Assembly (NCBI RefSeq): GCF_009834875.1
Contig: NZ_WVHT01000001.1
Coordinates: 744,001 to 808,000, forward strand
Origin: Hufsiella arboris
Lineage (GTDB): Bacteria; Bacteroidota; Bacteroidia; Sphingobacteriales; Sphingobacteriaceae
Length of the DNA stretch: 64,000 nt
Direction: 5' to 3'
Shown here: piece after piece, positions 31,592 to 42,256 of the stretch
How the letters are laid out: each line of letters begins with the position of its first letter
Numbering within the stretch: the first letter of the stretch is position 1
Translations under genes and position numbers: made by a program
Notes under the pieces: generated by a model
The model's input: only the letters and a program-made list of their open reading frames with translations
Told to the model about the DNA's origin: nothing
Databases searched by the model: none

Positions 31592-34585
31592 ATGTCAGAA
31601 GGAAAAAGCATTAATTTATTAAAAGCGGCGAAAGAGCTGAATATTGGCCTCTCTACTGCAGTTGAGTTTTTAGGTAAAAAAGGTCATAAAGTTGAACCTA
31701 AACCTAATACCAAACTGACGGAGGACATGTACGATGTTCTTTTAAAGGAATTCCAGGGTGATAAAATTGTGAGGGAAGAAGCTAAACAGATCAGTATTGG
31801 CAAGATCCGTCGTGATGACTCGCCTCCTGTAACAGCAGAACGACCTGAAAATCGCCGTTCTAATGAATTCGATCAGGATGAAATCCTGATTAAAAATGCA
31901 GGAACCTTCGCATCTCAGACCGAAAAACCAAAACCGGTTCCTACACCAGTTGTTGCCGATCAGCCTGAAAATAAAGAGAACGACGAATCTACATTACCTG
32001 GTGTAAAGGTTGTTGGTAAGATAGATCTTAACAATTTGCATCCACGGCGCCCGGAAAAACCTGCGGAAGCTGAAAAGCCTGTTGTGGAAGAAAAGCCCGT
32101 TGAAGCGGTAAAGGAAGATATTCCGGCACCTGTTCAAGAGCCAGAGCCAGTTAAGCCGGTTGAAGTTATCGCGGAAGCTGAAGCCAAACCGGAGGCAGTT
32201 CAACCGCCGGCAGCACCAGCTCCGACACCTGAGCCTGTTAAAGCTCCGGAGCAACCAGTTGCAGAAAAAAATGATGAGGAGGATGTTATCCGTGCGAGAG
32301 CTGAGCGCTTAAGCGGCCCGAACGTTGTTGGGCGAATTACCCTTCCGGTAAATCCGCCGCGTCGTAAAGATCAGCCTGTTGCCTCGTCTTCGTCAAATGC
32401 TGCCGCCAATGATCACAAGCGCAAAAGAAAACGTAAGGATCAACTTGACGGGCCGGCTAATCAGCAGGGACAGCAACAGACACCACAGCCGGGAAATAAC
32501 AGGCCATTCCAGCCTGGAAACAAGCCATTTCAACCGGGTGGAAATCAACAGTCGGGCAACCGTCCTGATTTCCGGAACAGAAGCCAGCAAGGCGGGGGCC
32601 AGCAGGGAAATTCTGCAAGGCCTGATTTCAGAAACAGAAGCGCACGTCCCGACAGTGGTCCGAAAGAGGAACCATCAGAAAAAGAAATACAAGATCAGAT
32701 CAAAGCAACACTTGCCCGTTTAAGCGGCGCAGGTAAATCCGGAAAATTTGCGCAGCGTGCGAAGTTACGCCGCCAGAAACGTGATGACGTTGCACAGTCT
32801 GCGGAAGAAGCTGCATTAGAAAGAGAAATGCAGTCGAAGGTTCTGAAAGTTACCGAGTTTGTTACCGCTAACGAGCTCGCAAGCATGATGGACGTTTCCG
32901 TAACGCAAATCATTTCCACTTGTATGAGTTTGGGAATGTTTGTGTCGATCAACCAACGACTTGATGCTGAAACATTAACTATTGTAGCAGATGAGTTTGG
33001 CTACCAGGTCGACTTCGTTAAACCAACAGAGGAAGAGATAAACCTTGAAGAGGAAGATGAAGACGATGACTTGCTGCCTCGTGCTCCGATCGTTACCGTA
33101 ATGGGTCACGTCGATCACGGTAAAACCTCATTGCTTGACTTTATACGTAAAACGAATGTGATCTCTGGCGAAGCCGGAGGTATCACGCAGCATATTGGTG
33201 CATACGAGGTTAAACTGGAAGATGGACGTAAGATCACCTTCCTGGATACACCTGGTCACGAAGCGTTTACCGCAATGCGTGCCCGTGGTGCCCAGGCAAC
33301 AGATATAGCCATCATCGTAATTGCGGCAGACGACAGTGTCATGCCTCAAACACGTGAAGCTATCAACCACGCGCAGGCGGCCGGTGTTCCGATAGTTTTT
33401 GCATTCAATAAAATTGATAAACCAGGGGCTAATCCGGATAAAGTTCGTGAGCAACTTTCGGCAATGAATATTCTTGTTGAAGAGTGGGGCGGAAAATACC
33501 AGACCCAGGAAATCTCCGCGAAGAGCGGTTTAAACATCGACCTTCTTTTAGAGAAAGTATTGCTGGAAGCGGAAATACTTGACCTGAAAGCGAATCCAAA
33601 TAAACGTGCTGTTGGTACTGTTATCGAAGCGGCACTTGATAAAGGACGTGGTATTGTAACTACAGTATTGATACAGGCTGGTACTTTGCGTGTCGGTGAT
33701 CCGATCCTTGCGGGATGTTACAGCGGGCGGGTAAAAGCGCTAAGTAATGAGCGCGGACAGAAAGTTGACCAGGCCGGACCTTCAACTCCTGTACAGGTGT
33801 TAGGTATGCAGGGAGCGCCAACCGCGGGTGACAAGTTTAACGCAATGGAAAGCGAACCAGAAGCTCGTGAAATCGCTAACAAGCGCCTTCAGTTACAACG
33901 TGAACAAGGTTTACGAACACAAAAACATATTACGCTTGATGAGATCGGCAGACGTTTGGCTATCGGTAACTTCAAGGAATTGAATATCATCGTTAAAGGT
34001 GACGTGGATGGATCGATCGAAGCTCTTTCAGATTCATTGCTTAAACTTTCAACGCAGGAAATACAGGTTAATATCATTCATAAATCGGTTGGCCAGATTT
34101 CAGAATCAGACGTATTGTTAGCGTCGGCATCAGATGCAATCATCATCGGCTTCCAGGTTCGTCCATCATCAGGCGCACGTAAGCTTGCTGAGCAGGAAGA
34201 AATTGATATCCGCTTGTACTCGATCATTTACGATGCGATCAATGAAGTAAAAGCGGCTATGGAAGGCATGCTTGCACCGGAATTCGAAGAGAAGATCGTT
34301 GCCAACGTCGAGATCCGTGAGACATTTAAGATCACAAAAGTTGGAACGATTGCAGGTTGTATGGTTCTTGACGGTAAGATCACCAGGAACAGCAAGATCC
34401 GTATCGTTCGCGACGGCGTGGTAGTTTACACAGGTGAGCTTGCTTCATTGAAACGTTATAAAGATGATGTGAAAGAAGTTTCGGCCGGTTATGAATGCGG
34501 ATTGAACATTAATAACTTTAATAACATCGAAGTTGGCGATATCGTTGAAGCATACGAGCAGGTTGAAGTGAAGAGGAAATTGTAA
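31592..34585 (+). CDS. infB: Translation initiation factor IF-2
   Basis: 997 residues. IF2_N domain ([20 protein letters not shown]), then a long low-complexity region rich in Pro/Glu/Val (about 90-230) and Gln/Gly/Asn/Arg (about 280-350), typical of Bacteroidota IF-2. A second IF2_N-like segment, the G domain ([12 protein letters not shown] near 505, DTPGHEA, NKID) and domains II-IV follow. It delivers fMet-tRNA to the 30S subunit. Last gene of the operon, closed by a terminator. Confidence 0.97.
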   Translation: MSEGKSINLLKAAKELNIGLSTAVEFLGKKGHKVEPKPNTKLTEDMYDVLLKEFQGDKIVREEAKQISIGKIRRDDSPPVTAERPENRRSNEFDQDEILIKNAGTFASQTEKPKPVPTPVVADQPENKENDESTLPGVKVVGKIDLNNLHPRRPEKPAEAEKPVVEEKPVEAVKEDIPAPVQEPEPVKPVEVIAEAEAKPEAVQPPAAPAPTPEPVKAPEQPVAEKNDEEDVIRARAERLSGPNVVGRITLPVNPPRRKDQPVASSSSNAAANDHKRKRKRKDQLDGPANQQGQQQTPQPGNNRPFQPGNKPFQPGGNQQSGNRPDFRNRSQQGGGQQGNSARPDFRNRSARPDSGPKEEPSEKEIQDQIKATLARLSGAGKSGKFAQRAKLRRQKRDDVAQSAEEAALEREMQSKVLKVTEFVTANELASMMDVSVTQIISTCMSLGMFVSINQRLDAETLTIVADEFGYQVDFVKPTEEEINLEEEDEDDDLLPRAPIVTVMGHVDHGKTSLLDFIRKTNVISGEAGGITQHIGAYEVKLEDGRKITFLDTPGHEAFTAMRARGAQATDIAIIVIAADDSVMPQTREAINHAQAAGVPIVFAFNKIDKPGANPDKVREQLSAMNILVEEWGGKYQTQEISAKSGLNIDLLLEKVLLEAEILDLKANPNKRAVGTVIEAALDKGRGIVTTVLIQAGTLRVGDPILAGCYSGRVKALSNERGQKVDQAGPSTPVQVLGMQGAPTAGDKFNAMESEPEAREIANKRLQLQREQGLRTQKHITLDEIGRRLAIGNFKELNIIVKGDVDGSIEALSDSLLKLSTQEIQVNIIHKSVGQISESDVLLASASDAIIIGFQVRPSSGARKLAEQEEIDIRLYSIIYDAINEVKAAMEGMLAPEFEEKIVANVEIRETFKITKVGTIAGCMVLDGKITRNSKIRIVRDGVVVYTGELASLKRYKDDVKEVSAGYECGLNINNFNNIEVGDIVEAYEQVEVKRKL

Positions 34586-34604
34586 GAAAATATTACGATA
34601 ATAC

Positions 34605-34636
34605 AAGGCTGTCTTTTATAAGGCAGCCTTTTTTAT
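34605..34636 (+). terminator. Intrinsic terminator of the rimP-nusA-infB operon
   Basis: AAGGCTGTCTT / AAGGCAGCCTT stem with one G-T pair, 4-nt loop and a six-T run, 20 bp after the infB stop. Confidence 0.8.
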
Positions 34637-34684
34637 TGTTGGCAGAGCAGTTTCAAATTATTTTGACAAATTGTGCACGCATTT

Positions 34685-35530
34685 ATGAAAAGCAAAATTA
34701 CAGGAGGAGATACCCGATTACTTTTTGAAACCACGGTTTTAAATAAGTATGTGGTGAGATATTATCAGTGTGTCGAAACAGGATTTATACAAACGGAGGA
34801 ACCATATTGGCTTGGAGAAGCTTACGCATCTGCAATAACTGATCTGGATGTCGGCCTTGTTTGGCGAAATCTGAGCCTGGCAAATAATTTAACTAAATTT
34901 CTTTATAGAAATTTTAATTCCAAAGGTGTTTTCCTCGATTATGCAGGTGGATACGGATTATTCACCAGGTTGATGAGAGATCGTGGGTTTAATTTTTATA
35001 CGACAGATAAATATTGTGACAATTTGTTTGCAAAGCATTTTGACCTTGCTGACGTGAAAGGCACGGAACAGTTTACCGCGTTAACGGCGTTTGAAGTCTT
35101 AGAGCATCTTGTTGATCCGATTGGGTTTATGCGCGAAATTGTCGATTTTTCAAATAACATAATTTTTACAACGGAGTTGATTCCCGAGAAGCCGATTGAC
35201 TCATGTGATGACTGGTGGTATTTTTCACCACAAACCGGTCAGCATGTTGCTTTCTATACACAAGAGTCATTAAGAGTATTAGGAAATATGTTTGGCCTAT
35301 ATTATTATACCGACAGCGAGAGCCTAAAAAATTACGGTCTTAACCTACATTTATTTTCAAAAACGAAGTTTGAGCAGAATCCCTTTTTTGAAAAGAAAGA
35401 GCCTTTCATCATACGGAAAGCCCGAAAACTTGTCAGCCGTTTTGATAAGCGGCTTGTCACATTGGAAAGTTTAACGATGCAAGATCACGATATGATAAAA
35501 GATATGCTGAATAAACCTAACATCACTTAA
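34685..35530 (+). CDS. Class I SAM-dependent methyltransferase
   Basis: 281 residues from ATG 34685 (a GTG 12 bp upstream is the alternative). After an N-terminal segment (VVRYYQCVETGFIQTEEPYW) comes a Rossmann domain with motif I FLDYAGGYGLFTRLM and LTAFEVLEHLVDP, typical of Methyltransf_23-type enzymes of polysaccharide clusters. It may methylate a surface sugar. It is the only plus-strand gene next to the minus-strand LPS cluster and overlaps the GT gene end by 8 bp. Confidence 0.8.
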   Translation: MKSKITGGDTRLLFETTVLNKYVVRYYQCVETGFIQTEEPYWLGEAYASAITDLDVGLVWRNLSLANNLTKFLYRNFNSKGVFLDYAGGYGLFTRLMRDRGFNFYTTDKYCDNLFAKHFDLADVKGTEQFTALTAFEVLEHLVDPIGFMREIVDFSNNIIFTTELIPEKPIDSCDDWWYFSPQTGQHVAFYTQESLRVLGNMFGLYYYTDSESLKNYGLNLHLFSKTKFEQNPFFEKKEPFIIRKARKLVSRFDKRLVTLESLTMQDHDMIKDMLNKPNIT

Positions 35531-36461
35531 AGCCAAGAAGTCTTTTTATTTGCATCTTTCGCTCTTTTTTGCGAAGTTTTTTTAACCTGTTCTCGATATC
35601 AAAGTCGCGATTTAGTAGTAGTGAATCAGCCTTTGTTTCCGCTAAGATATACTCGGGATGAATTACTTCAGCCGGTAGATCTTCGTGCGGAATATTAGCA
35701 TTACGATCAACTTCGTTAAAGGTGTGTGTTGCATTTTGCCCAAAACCTATATTGGAAACGAGGTTGCAATTCGGAATTACACAAAGTCCGTTTTCAAAAA
35801 AATTAATGATTCCTACCTGGTAGTCCCATGTATCTATCTTACCATCTTTTAGCTGCTGGAAGATATCAACCCAGCTTTGTATCAGCAATTGTTCGGAAAA
35901 AACATTAGAGAATTGCCTTTCAGCTTCGGGCCGCTGATATTTTGACAGTTCAACATCATAAGAATTCCATACACGTTTCCAGCTAGCCCAGCCCCAAACG
36001 TGCACATTCCGGGAAAAGTAATAAGTGGCGTCACCCCATTTTTTCCCGTATTGGAGGTTGCAACCGGTTATATGCCTAATCCTGGAATCGTACCTGTATT
36101 TGACAAGCATCTCGTCGCAAAAGCGAAAAAAGTCATTTGAGGGAAGGCAGTCGTCTTCTAAAATAATACCTTCTTCTTCTTTGGAAAAAAACCAGTCGAC
36201 CGCAGATGAAACAGCATACTTACAGCCAAGATTTTTCTCACGGAACAACGTTTCTACACTGCAATCCCAATCAACCTGCTCAATAACTTTGCGCGCTTCG
36301 CTGCAAAGATGTTCTTCGTCTTCCCTACTTGTCCGCGGCCCGTCAGCTGCAATATACAGACGCTTCGGCTTTGCTTCCCTGATCCTTTCAAAAACCGTCA
36401 ACGTCGTATCTGGCCGATTGAAAATGATGAAAAGTAGCGGAGATGACGTTTGGTAAGGCAT
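35523..36461 (-). CDS. GT-A fold glycosyltransferase
   Basis: 312 residues. SPLLFIIFNRPDTTLTVFER begins a GT-A nucleotide-binding domain, and ILEDDCLPSNDFFRF carries the acidic motif for metal and sugar-nucleotide binding. The pattern VWGWASWKRVW is conserved in this family of surface-glycan glycosyltransferases. Cytoplasmic; last gene of the run beginning with the MsbA-type transporter (6 bp after the GT9 gene). Donor and acceptor are unknown. Confidence 0.85.
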   Translation of the reverse strand: MPYQTSSPLLFIIFNRPDTTLTVFERIREAKPKRLYIAADGPRTSREDEEHLCSEARKVIEQVDWDCSVETLFREKNLGCKYAVSSAVDWFFSKEEEGIILEDDCLPSNDFFRFCDEMLVKYRYDSRIRHITGCNLQYGKKWGDATYYFSRNVHVWGWASWKRVWNSYDVELSKYQRPEAERQFSNVFSEQLLIQSWVDIFQQLKDGKIDTWDYQVGIINFFENGLCVIPNCNLVSNIGFGQNATHTFNEVDRNANIPHEDLPAEVIHPEYILAETKADSLLLNRDFDIENRLKKLRKKERKMQIKRLLGFK

Positions 36462-36467
36462 GATTTA

Positions 36468-37625
36468 TTAATTATTTACGACAGGGTTGTGAGACATTAT
36501 TTCAAAAAATGCACTTTGCGCCTGATCGACTGTATTTACCGAGATACATGGATATGGTTCTTCTTTTTTTGTTTCATAAATACAGTACCAGTTACAATTA
36601 TAGCATGGCATCATGGTGTACACAAAACGTAAATTCCGGCTTAGTTCTTCCGGATAAGGAATAAAACGTTTGTAGTGAGCTACGCCGTGAATGCAAACAG
36701 CAGGTGTATTACAAGCCGCCGCTATATGAATTGCACTTGTATCATTCGTTATTACACATTCTGCGGCTGAAATAGTATGGATGACTTCAGGTAAAGTTGT
36801 TTTTCCGGCGATGCTTGTTACCCTGTTATCGCCAGTCATGGCAACAATTACTTGTGCCAAATTTCGTTCGCTTTGGCTTCCTAAAATAATAACATCGTAG
36901 TTTGTCCGGGCTAATATCTGCCTGATCACTACACTGAAGTTCTCTGCACCCCATTCCCTTTTGACCGAACCGGCACCCGGTACAATAGCGACGTAATTGC
37001 CTTTTTGTTTTGCTGTTGCTATTACAGGTTTTATGAGCTCGATTTTTTGGGAGAGCGCCGTTTCGAAAAAGAATTTGTTCCTGTAGAACTCAAAATGTAT
37101 ATCCGGAGGAAGTAATAGCAGGTCGGTGTAAAAGAGATCCATTTTTTTCTTGTATCGGGGTAGTATTCTTTCATTATCGCTTTGAAAGCCTGTAAGATGA
37201 TCGCTGCACGCCAACGCGGCCAGGCCATCGTTGAGCAATGTTCGCGTATATGTTGGCTGCAGCACAACTTCATACCGGCGTTTAAAAAGCTGCCAGCCAA
37301 GTTTCAGGAGATCGATAGGCCTTTCATATATGTCATTTAGTTCGACGAAAAAAGCCTCGCCAATCCATTCTGAATCGTATTCAACGGTAATATCTTTCCA
37401 TGCCGTATTTCCGCACAAATCAATCTCGTAGTTTTTGTACTTATCGGATGTTTTAACGGCTTGTATAAAGTTCCTGAATAGAATATAGTCGCCGACAGCG
37501 TCGATTTTAATAATAAGAATACGCTTTCTCGATTTTCGCAGAACGGAAATTAACTTCAAGAGATACGGGAGTTTCAGTAAAACGAATCTCGTAAAGCGAA
37601 ACTTATTTCTGTTCTTAATCTCCAT
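36468..37625 (-). CDS. Glycosyltransferase family 9 (heptosyltransferase-like)
   Basis: 385 residues of GT-B fold. GT9 features are RILIIKIDAVGDYILFRNFI near the N terminus, YVAIVPGAGSVKREW at the start of the donor domain, and ITNDTSAIHIAAACNTPAV. These are the hallmarks of ADP-heptose:LPS heptosyltransferases. It probably adds a heptose-type sugar to LPS core using ADP-heptose, for which an RfaE2-like gene lies at 25.9 kb. Located 20 bp after the MsbA-type gene. Confidence 0.88.
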   Translation of the reverse strand: MEIKNRNKFRFTRFVLLKLPYLLKLISVLRKSRKRILIIKIDAVGDYILFRNFIQAVKTSDKYKNYEIDLCGNTAWKDITVEYDSEWIGEAFFVELNDIYERPIDLLKLGWQLFKRRYEVVLQPTYTRTLLNDGLAALACSDHLTGFQSDNERILPRYKKKMDLFYTDLLLLPPDIHFEFYRNKFFFETALSQKIELIKPVIATAKQKGNYVAIVPGAGSVKREWGAENFSVVIRQILARTNYDVIILGSQSERNLAQVIVAMTGDNRVTSIAGKTTLPEVIHTISAAECVITNDTSAIHIAAACNTPAVCIHGVAHYKRFIPYPEELSRNLRFVYTMMPCYNCNWYCIYETKKEEPYPCISVNTVDQAQSAFFEIMSHNPVVNN

Positions 37626-37645
37626 TACAAACGCTTCCGGTGCTC

Positions 37646-39463
37646 TTATTCGAATGTCTGCATATTAACAAGCTTGCTGTATAAGCCGTTCTTGCTGATC
37701 AGGTCAGTGTGCGTTCCGTGCTCGACTATCCTTCCACCTTCAAGCACCATTATTTCATCCGCATTTTGAATCGTACTTAAACGGTGGGCGATAACTAAAG
37801 TTGTACGATTTTGCATCAGATTATTCAATGCATCCTGAACTAGTTTTTCCGATTCAGTATCGAGTGCAGATGTTGCTTCGTCAAGCAACATAATGGACGG
37901 ATTGGAAAGAACGGCCCTTGCAATATTTATCCGCTGTTTTTGACCACCTGATAATTTCATTCCCCGGTCGCCGATATTTGTAAAATATCCATTTTCCGTC
38001 TGGGTAATGAAATCATGAGCGTTGGCAATTTTGGCCGCTGCTTCTACCTCTTCCAATGTAGCATCCGGTTTTCCAAACGCTATATTATTAAAAATCGAAT
38101 CGTTAAATAAGATGGATTCCTGGTTCACGAATCCCATCTGCGCGCGGAGTGATTCGGCTTTAATTGTTTTGGTATCGATACCGTCGAATAAAATGCTTCC
38201 CGACTTAGGCTCGGTAAATCGCGGAAGGAGATCCATCAAAGTCGATTTGCCACCGCCCGACGGCCCCACCAGTGCAATTGTTTTGCCTTTAGGAATTACT
38301 GCTGTAATGTCTTTCAAGACAATTTTATCGCCATAAGCGAAGTCGACATTGCGAAATTCAATTTTGTCATTAAAACCGTCAACAACTTTCGCGTCCGGCT
38401 GATCGGTAATGGCAGGCTTTGTATCGATTAATTCCAATACCCGCTCTCCCGCCGCTATACCCTGGTGTATGTTGCTGAAAGAATCGCTGATTGATTTAAC
38501 CGGGCGGGTTAATTGTGAGAAAATGCCTATATAAACTATAAATTGAGCAGATGTTAGCTCCGACTGCTTGTTTAGAATAAGGTAGCCTCCGTAAAGCACA
38601 ATCCCTGAGATCATCAGAACGCTGAGAAACTGCGATGTCGGAGAAGCAAGTTGTTGCCTGCGGGCCATTGCTTTAACAATGTTAGTGTATGTGCGATTCT
38701 CACTGTTAAAGCGATCTTTCATCCGGAAACTTGCGTTAAAAGCCTTTACGATCTTTATGCCGGTAAGCGCTTCATCAAGATAACTGATCATCAATCCAAA
38801 TGACTGCTGCAAATTGATGGCTTGCTGCTTTAAGTTTTTTACAATCCGGGCAACAACAAAGCCGGCAATGGGAACTACTAACAGCGATATCAGCGTAAGC
38901 TTAACTGAAATATTTAATAAGATGACCAGGTAGGCGATTATTTGCAGAGGTTCTTTAAAAATAACCTGTAACGTGCCCGTAACTGAATATTGAACCACCT
39001 GAACATCATTGGTGATTTTTGACATGATGTCTCCCTTACGTTCGTTACTGAAATATCCCAGGTGTAAATCAATCATGTTATTAAACACGGATTTGCGGAG
39101 ATTCAATAAAGTATGTGCCCTGAGATTTTCCATGATTCGCTGCGAAAGGTAAGCGAAAATATTAGCAAGGAATACCGACACAACAATAACAGAGCATACG
39201 ATTTTTAATGTTGTCCACGCGCCATAAACTTTCAGATAATAGTTAACATAATAATTAAAGTTTCCCATGATATCCCATGCGGCCGGAACCTCGGTAGGTG
39301 TTTTTAAAACCTTCGTGCTCGAAAAAAGCGTGTCAAGCAATGGCGCAAGAAGCGCCAGGTTTAGGGTATTGAAAATAATTGCTAAAAGAGTGAATAGGAT
39401 ATATGGTATAGCAAATTTTTCTATGGGTTTGGCAAAAGACAGTAGCCGAAAATAAGTCTTCAT
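37646..39463 (-). CDS. MsbA-type ABC exporter (lipid A/oligosaccharide flippase)
   Basis: 605 residues from ATG 39463. A six-helix type-I exporter membrane domain (about 1-320) is fused to an ATPase domain with Walker A GPSGGGKST, signature LSGGQKQR and Walker B LLDEATSALD. It is most similar in layout to MsbA and probably flips lipid A core or another lipid-linked glycan. Heading a run of two glycosyltransferases supports an LPS role. A TACTTTTG promoter element precedes it. Confidence 0.88.
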   Translation of the reverse strand: MKTYFRLLSFAKPIEKFAIPYILFTLLAIIFNTLNLALLAPLLDTLFSSTKVLKTPTEVPAAWDIMGNFNYYVNYYLKVYGAWTTLKIVCSVIVVSVFLANIFAYLSQRIMENLRAHTLLNLRKSVFNNMIDLHLGYFSNERKGDIMSKITNDVQVVQYSVTGTLQVIFKEPLQIIAYLVILLNISVKLTLISLLVVPIAGFVVARIVKNLKQQAINLQQSFGLMISYLDEALTGIKIVKAFNASFRMKDRFNSENRTYTNIVKAMARRQQLASPTSQFLSVLMISGIVLYGGYLILNKQSELTSAQFIVYIGIFSQLTRPVKSISDSFSNIHQGIAAGERVLELIDTKPAITDQPDAKVVDGFNDKIEFRNVDFAYGDKIVLKDITAVIPKGKTIALVGPSGGGKSTLMDLLPRFTEPKSGSILFDGIDTKTIKAESLRAQMGFVNQESILFNDSIFNNIAFGKPDATLEEVEAAAKIANAHDFITQTENGYFTNIGDRGMKLSGGQKQRINIARAVLSNPSIMLLDEATSALDTESEKLVQDALNNLMQNRTTLVIAHRLSTIQNADEIMVLEGGRIVEHGTHTDLISKNGLYSKLVNMQTFE

Positions 39464-39478
39464 CAATTTATAATTGAA

Positions 39479-39486
39479 CAAAAGTA
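39479..39486 (-). promoter_or_regulatory. -7 promoter element of the MsbA-type gene
   Basis: TACTTTTG on the minus strand, 15 bp before ATG 39463. It overlaps the alternative TTG start at 39481, which is therefore rejected. Confidence 0.55.
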
Positions 39487-39523
39487 CTCATTAAACGAAG
39501 AATGCTTAACAGCAGCATGTCAA

Positions 39524-40273
39524 TTAGTAAAATTTGCTGTTCTTCTCCTTTTGCTTTCGGAATCGTTTAAAGATGAACCTTAGATAAATTGAGAGGCCAA
39601 AATGACGTCTTATAAGTGCGGCTTTATCTTTTTTAAACACAGGATCCTCTGTCATTGAGGAAAATCCATGCATATTATAATGGGCGATTGTAATCGGGTA
39701 AAATTGTTTTTTAAATTGCCGGTCTCCCCAAACTTTAATATTTAACACATGATCGGCAAATACCGGGTATTTTAGCTCATAGTGATATTTTTTAAATACA
39801 GCGGCGGGATAAATAATCGATTGATGATTCATGGAATATTTTGCCAGCCGGTAAGCGCTGAATGCACCGCTTAGCAGGTCTGCCGGCTCGCTGTTGCCGT
39901 AATATACCGTCTGCTCGTCATTTAGCAGGGATGTCAGATCGCTGAATCCAGGCAACAGATAATCATCGGAACCTAAGAAATATACCCACCTGCCAGTTGC
40001 CAAAGCGACGCCTTTGTTTAGGGCGTCATAAATTCCATTGTCCCTTTCAGACGTCCACGCAGAAATAGTAGATTCCCACTTTTTTATAATATCCAGGGTT
40101 TGATCGCTGCTCCCTCCGTCAACGATGATCAGTTGAATATTTTTTTCCTTTTGTTCGCTGATTGATGAGAGGCAATTCTCGAGATGCTCTTCCGCGTTAA
40201 AAGTTGCGATAATTATGCTTACTAGTGGTTGCCCGTTAGCTGTTTCTTTACCAGGTATATGTTTTTGCATCAT
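39524..40273 (-). CDS. Glycosyltransferase family 2
   Basis: 249 residues with a GT2 domain: PLVSIIIATFNAEEHLENCL, LIIVDGGSSDQTLDIIKKW, ERDNGIYDALNKGVALA and YFLGSDDYL (the DxD-like metal site). The GxSSDxT and GIYDAxNKG pattern is that of WcaA/WfgS-like enzymes of O-antigen and exopolysaccharide synthesis. No membrane helix. Divergent from the next GT2 gene. Confidence 0.9.
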   Translation of the reverse strand: MMQKHIPGKETANGQPLVSIIIATFNAEEHLENCLSSISEQKEKNIQLIIVDGGSSDQTLDIIKKWESTISAWTSERDNGIYDALNKGVALATGRWVYFLGSDDYLLPGFSDLTSLLNDEQTVYYGNSEPADLLSGAFSAYRLAKYSMNHQSIIYPAAVFKKYHYELKYPVFADHVLNIKVWGDRQFKKQFYPITIAHYNMHGFSSMTEDPVFKKDKAALIRRHFGLSIYLRFIFKRFRKQKEKNSKFY

Positions 40274-40306
40274 TTTTAGCGAGCGACTAAATTAAAAATA
40301 ATAGCT

Positions 40307-40314
40307 TACTTTTG
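40307..40314 (+). promoter_or_regulatory. -7 promoter element of the plus-strand GT2 gene
   Basis: TACTTTTG, 16 bp before ATG 40331. Confidence 0.5.
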
Positions 40315-40330
40315 ACCACTTCAAGTCATT

Positions 40331-41440
40331 ATGGCGTTCAGTATTGATATAATTATCCCCTCATTCAGGCTTCAGGAACAGTATTTACTTCCAATTTTAG
40401 ATCTGAAAAAACCTGGAGAGGTGCAAATAAAATACTACCTCATATCGGATAATCCAACTATCGTACTTAGCGAAGCTTTAACAAATAGAATTAATAATGA
40501 GGATGTTATCTTAATTGTCAATTCTTCTAATTTGGGTGCAGCGGCTACCCGTAATCGTGGAATCGACGCGGGCGACGGAACCTGGATTCTATTTCTTGAC
40601 GATGATATCGAAGTACAAGATGATCTGTTGTTAAACTATACCGCCGCCATTCAGAATTACCAGGAGGAGATTGGGTTTATTGGCCTGGTCAATATGCCGT
40701 CACCACCAACAACTTTTGCAAAGGCTTTAGAATTGATGGGCGCAACCGGAATCTTTAGCGTGGCAAAAGCGAAAGAAAGCTACGCCTGGGGAGCCACAGC
40801 CAATATGATAATTCGCCGTTCAGCGATAAAAGACCTGCGTTTTTCTGAAAACTATCCTAAGTTTGGCGGCGGTGAAGAGGTCGACTTCTTTCTCAGGGTA
40901 CGTGAGAAGAATGGATTTAAAAATTATAAATCGCTACCAGGCGCGGCAGTTACGCACCCATGGTGGCACAACGGAAAGAGAAACTATAAACAGTTTTATT
41001 ATGGAAGGGGTAACAGTTATTTGCCACAGTTTAATCCACAATATAAGTTTTATGACTTCTTAAACACCAGCGAAACCATGTTTGCCTGGCTGATTATTTC
41101 TGTCGTTTTCTTGATATTAAATCATTTAAAACTCCAGGCAATCGGACTAGTCGTATTGCTGATTATTTTGATAGAATTTATTGCCAACATGTTAAGGGTT
41201 TACTTGAAAACACGAAAAATCAATTTTGAACTTATTTATGAACTTATGACGGTTAGAAATGCCTATGAGTTTGGCATTCTTTACGAAAACCTTTCGCGTT
41301 TGCGGTTTACAGGCATCGGCGAACGTTTTAGAGATGACGGAAGCTTTAAACGTTCTGGCTTTGCTTTAAACAAATACAAAATTATTAAGCTTTCCTTATA
41401 CGGCCTTGTAATAATATATCTGATCTATTCCGCTTCCTGA
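40331..41440 (+). CDS. Membrane-anchored glycosyltransferase family 2
   Basis: 369 residues. The GT2 domain spans about 1-230 (SIDIIIPSFRLQEQYLLPIL, NSSNLGAAATRNRGIDAGDG, ILFLDDDIEV with the DDD metal site, FGGGEEVDFFLR). Three hydrophobic helices follow (about 253-300 and 350-367), anchoring it in the inner membrane. Probably acts on a lipid-linked glycan. It overlaps the convergent GT2 gene by 16 bp. Confidence 0.88.
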   Translation: MAFSIDIIIPSFRLQEQYLLPILDLKKPGEVQIKYYLISDNPTIVLSEALTNRINNEDVILIVNSSNLGAAATRNRGIDAGDGTWILFLDDDIEVQDDLLLNYTAAIQNYQEEIGFIGLVNMPSPPTTFAKALELMGATGIFSVAKAKESYAWGATANMIIRRSAIKDLRFSENYPKFGGGEEVDFFLRVREKNGFKNYKSLPGAAVTHPWWHNGKRNYKQFYYGRGNSYLPQFNPQYKFYDFLNTSETMFAWLIISVVFLILNHLKLQAIGLVVLLIILIEFIANMLRVYLKTRKINFELIYELMTVRNAYEFGILYENLSRLRFTGIGERFRDDGSFKRSGFALNKYKIIKLSLYGLVIIYLIYSAS

Positions 41441-42216
41441 TAACCGTTTATACAGTAAGTCAATTTTTCCTTCAATGTACGCTGGTAAATTACATCGTTG
41501 GACTGTAGATTATGTCTGGAATAATGCTTGTGAAAAATGTGGTAGCCTATAGCAGCCATCTTTAAACGTTTTTTATAAATTCCGCTATTTATCAGGCGCG
41601 CAGCAAATTCATAATCTTCGCAGCCCCAACCTTCAAAATCGTTGTAATAACCATTTATTTGCACATAATCTTTTCTCCAGAAAGCTATGTTACATGCTTT
41701 AGCGTTATAAGAATCTTTTGGATCGGGTTGAAACAGAATCGATAAAAAAGGAATACGAAATGAATTAAACCGGCTGTAAATTCCTTTAGTAAACGGCGAG
41801 AATTTAACTTGTTTTGTTTGAAGTATTTCTTCAGATTTCTTTTGATTAAGCATGGTCCTGCTACCTTGCACGAAAAAGCCCTTTTTTGCGGCTTTCATAT
41901 GATCTTCTACGAATCTTGGATGCAAGATGATATCGCCGTCAACTTCAATAATATAATCTGAATGAGCCATTTTAATGGCCTTATTTAGCGCTAAGCTTTT
42001 TCTAAATCCTATATCTTCAATCCACGCATGTTTTAAGGGAACAGGAAATGCATCCCGGTATTTATTAACCAGGTCGATTGTAGGCCGGCCAGATCCATCA
42101 TCAGCAATTAAAATTTCGTCAGGCATCCTGCTTTGTTGTAACACACTTCGTAGCACGAGTTCCAACGCTTCCGGCCAATTATAAGTAGATATCAATAACG
42201 CACACGTCACACGCAT
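41425..42216 (-). CDS. Glycosyltransferase family 2 with galactosyltransferase C-domain
   Basis: 263 residues. GT2 part: CALLISTYNWPEALELVLRS, EILIADDGSG and YIIEVDGDIILHP (DxD). C-terminal Glyco_transf_7C motif: FEGWGCEDYEFAARL, also found in chondroitin-polymerising and galactosyltransferase-type enzymes. Cytoplasmic; surface glycan synthesis inferred. Its stop lies within the 3' end of the plus-strand GT2 gene. Confidence 0.9.
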   Translation of the reverse strand: MRVTCALLISTYNWPEALELVLRSVLQQSRMPDEILIADDGSGRPTIDLVNKYRDAFPVPLKHAWIEDIGFRKSLALNKAIKMAHSDYIIEVDGDIILHPRFVEDHMKAAKKGFFVQGSRTMLNQKKSEEILQTKQVKFSPFTKGIYSRFNSFRIPFLSILFQPDPKDSYNAKACNIAFWRKDYVQINGYYNDFEGWGCEDYEFAARLINSGIYKKRLKMAAIGYHIFHKHYSRHNLQSNDVIYQRTLKEKLTYCINGYQEAE

Positions 42217-42256
42217 GTTACAAAATTAATTATTCTTATTCGTGTTCCACACTTTC

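Noticed and set aside
31994-32254. Arg/Phe/Asn-rich minus-strand frame inside infB
   Set aside because: It mirrors the low-complexity Pro/Glu region of IF-2; composition explains it.
32461-32650. Repeat array or CRISPR-like pattern within infB
   Set aside because: Short recurring CAGCC/GGAAAT-like units encode a Gln/Gly/Asn-rich linker; there are no regular spacers.
36025-36456. 143-codon plus-strand frame opposite the GT-A glycosyltransferase
   Set aside because: Serine-rich mirror translation of a clear glycosyltransferase gene; no independent support.
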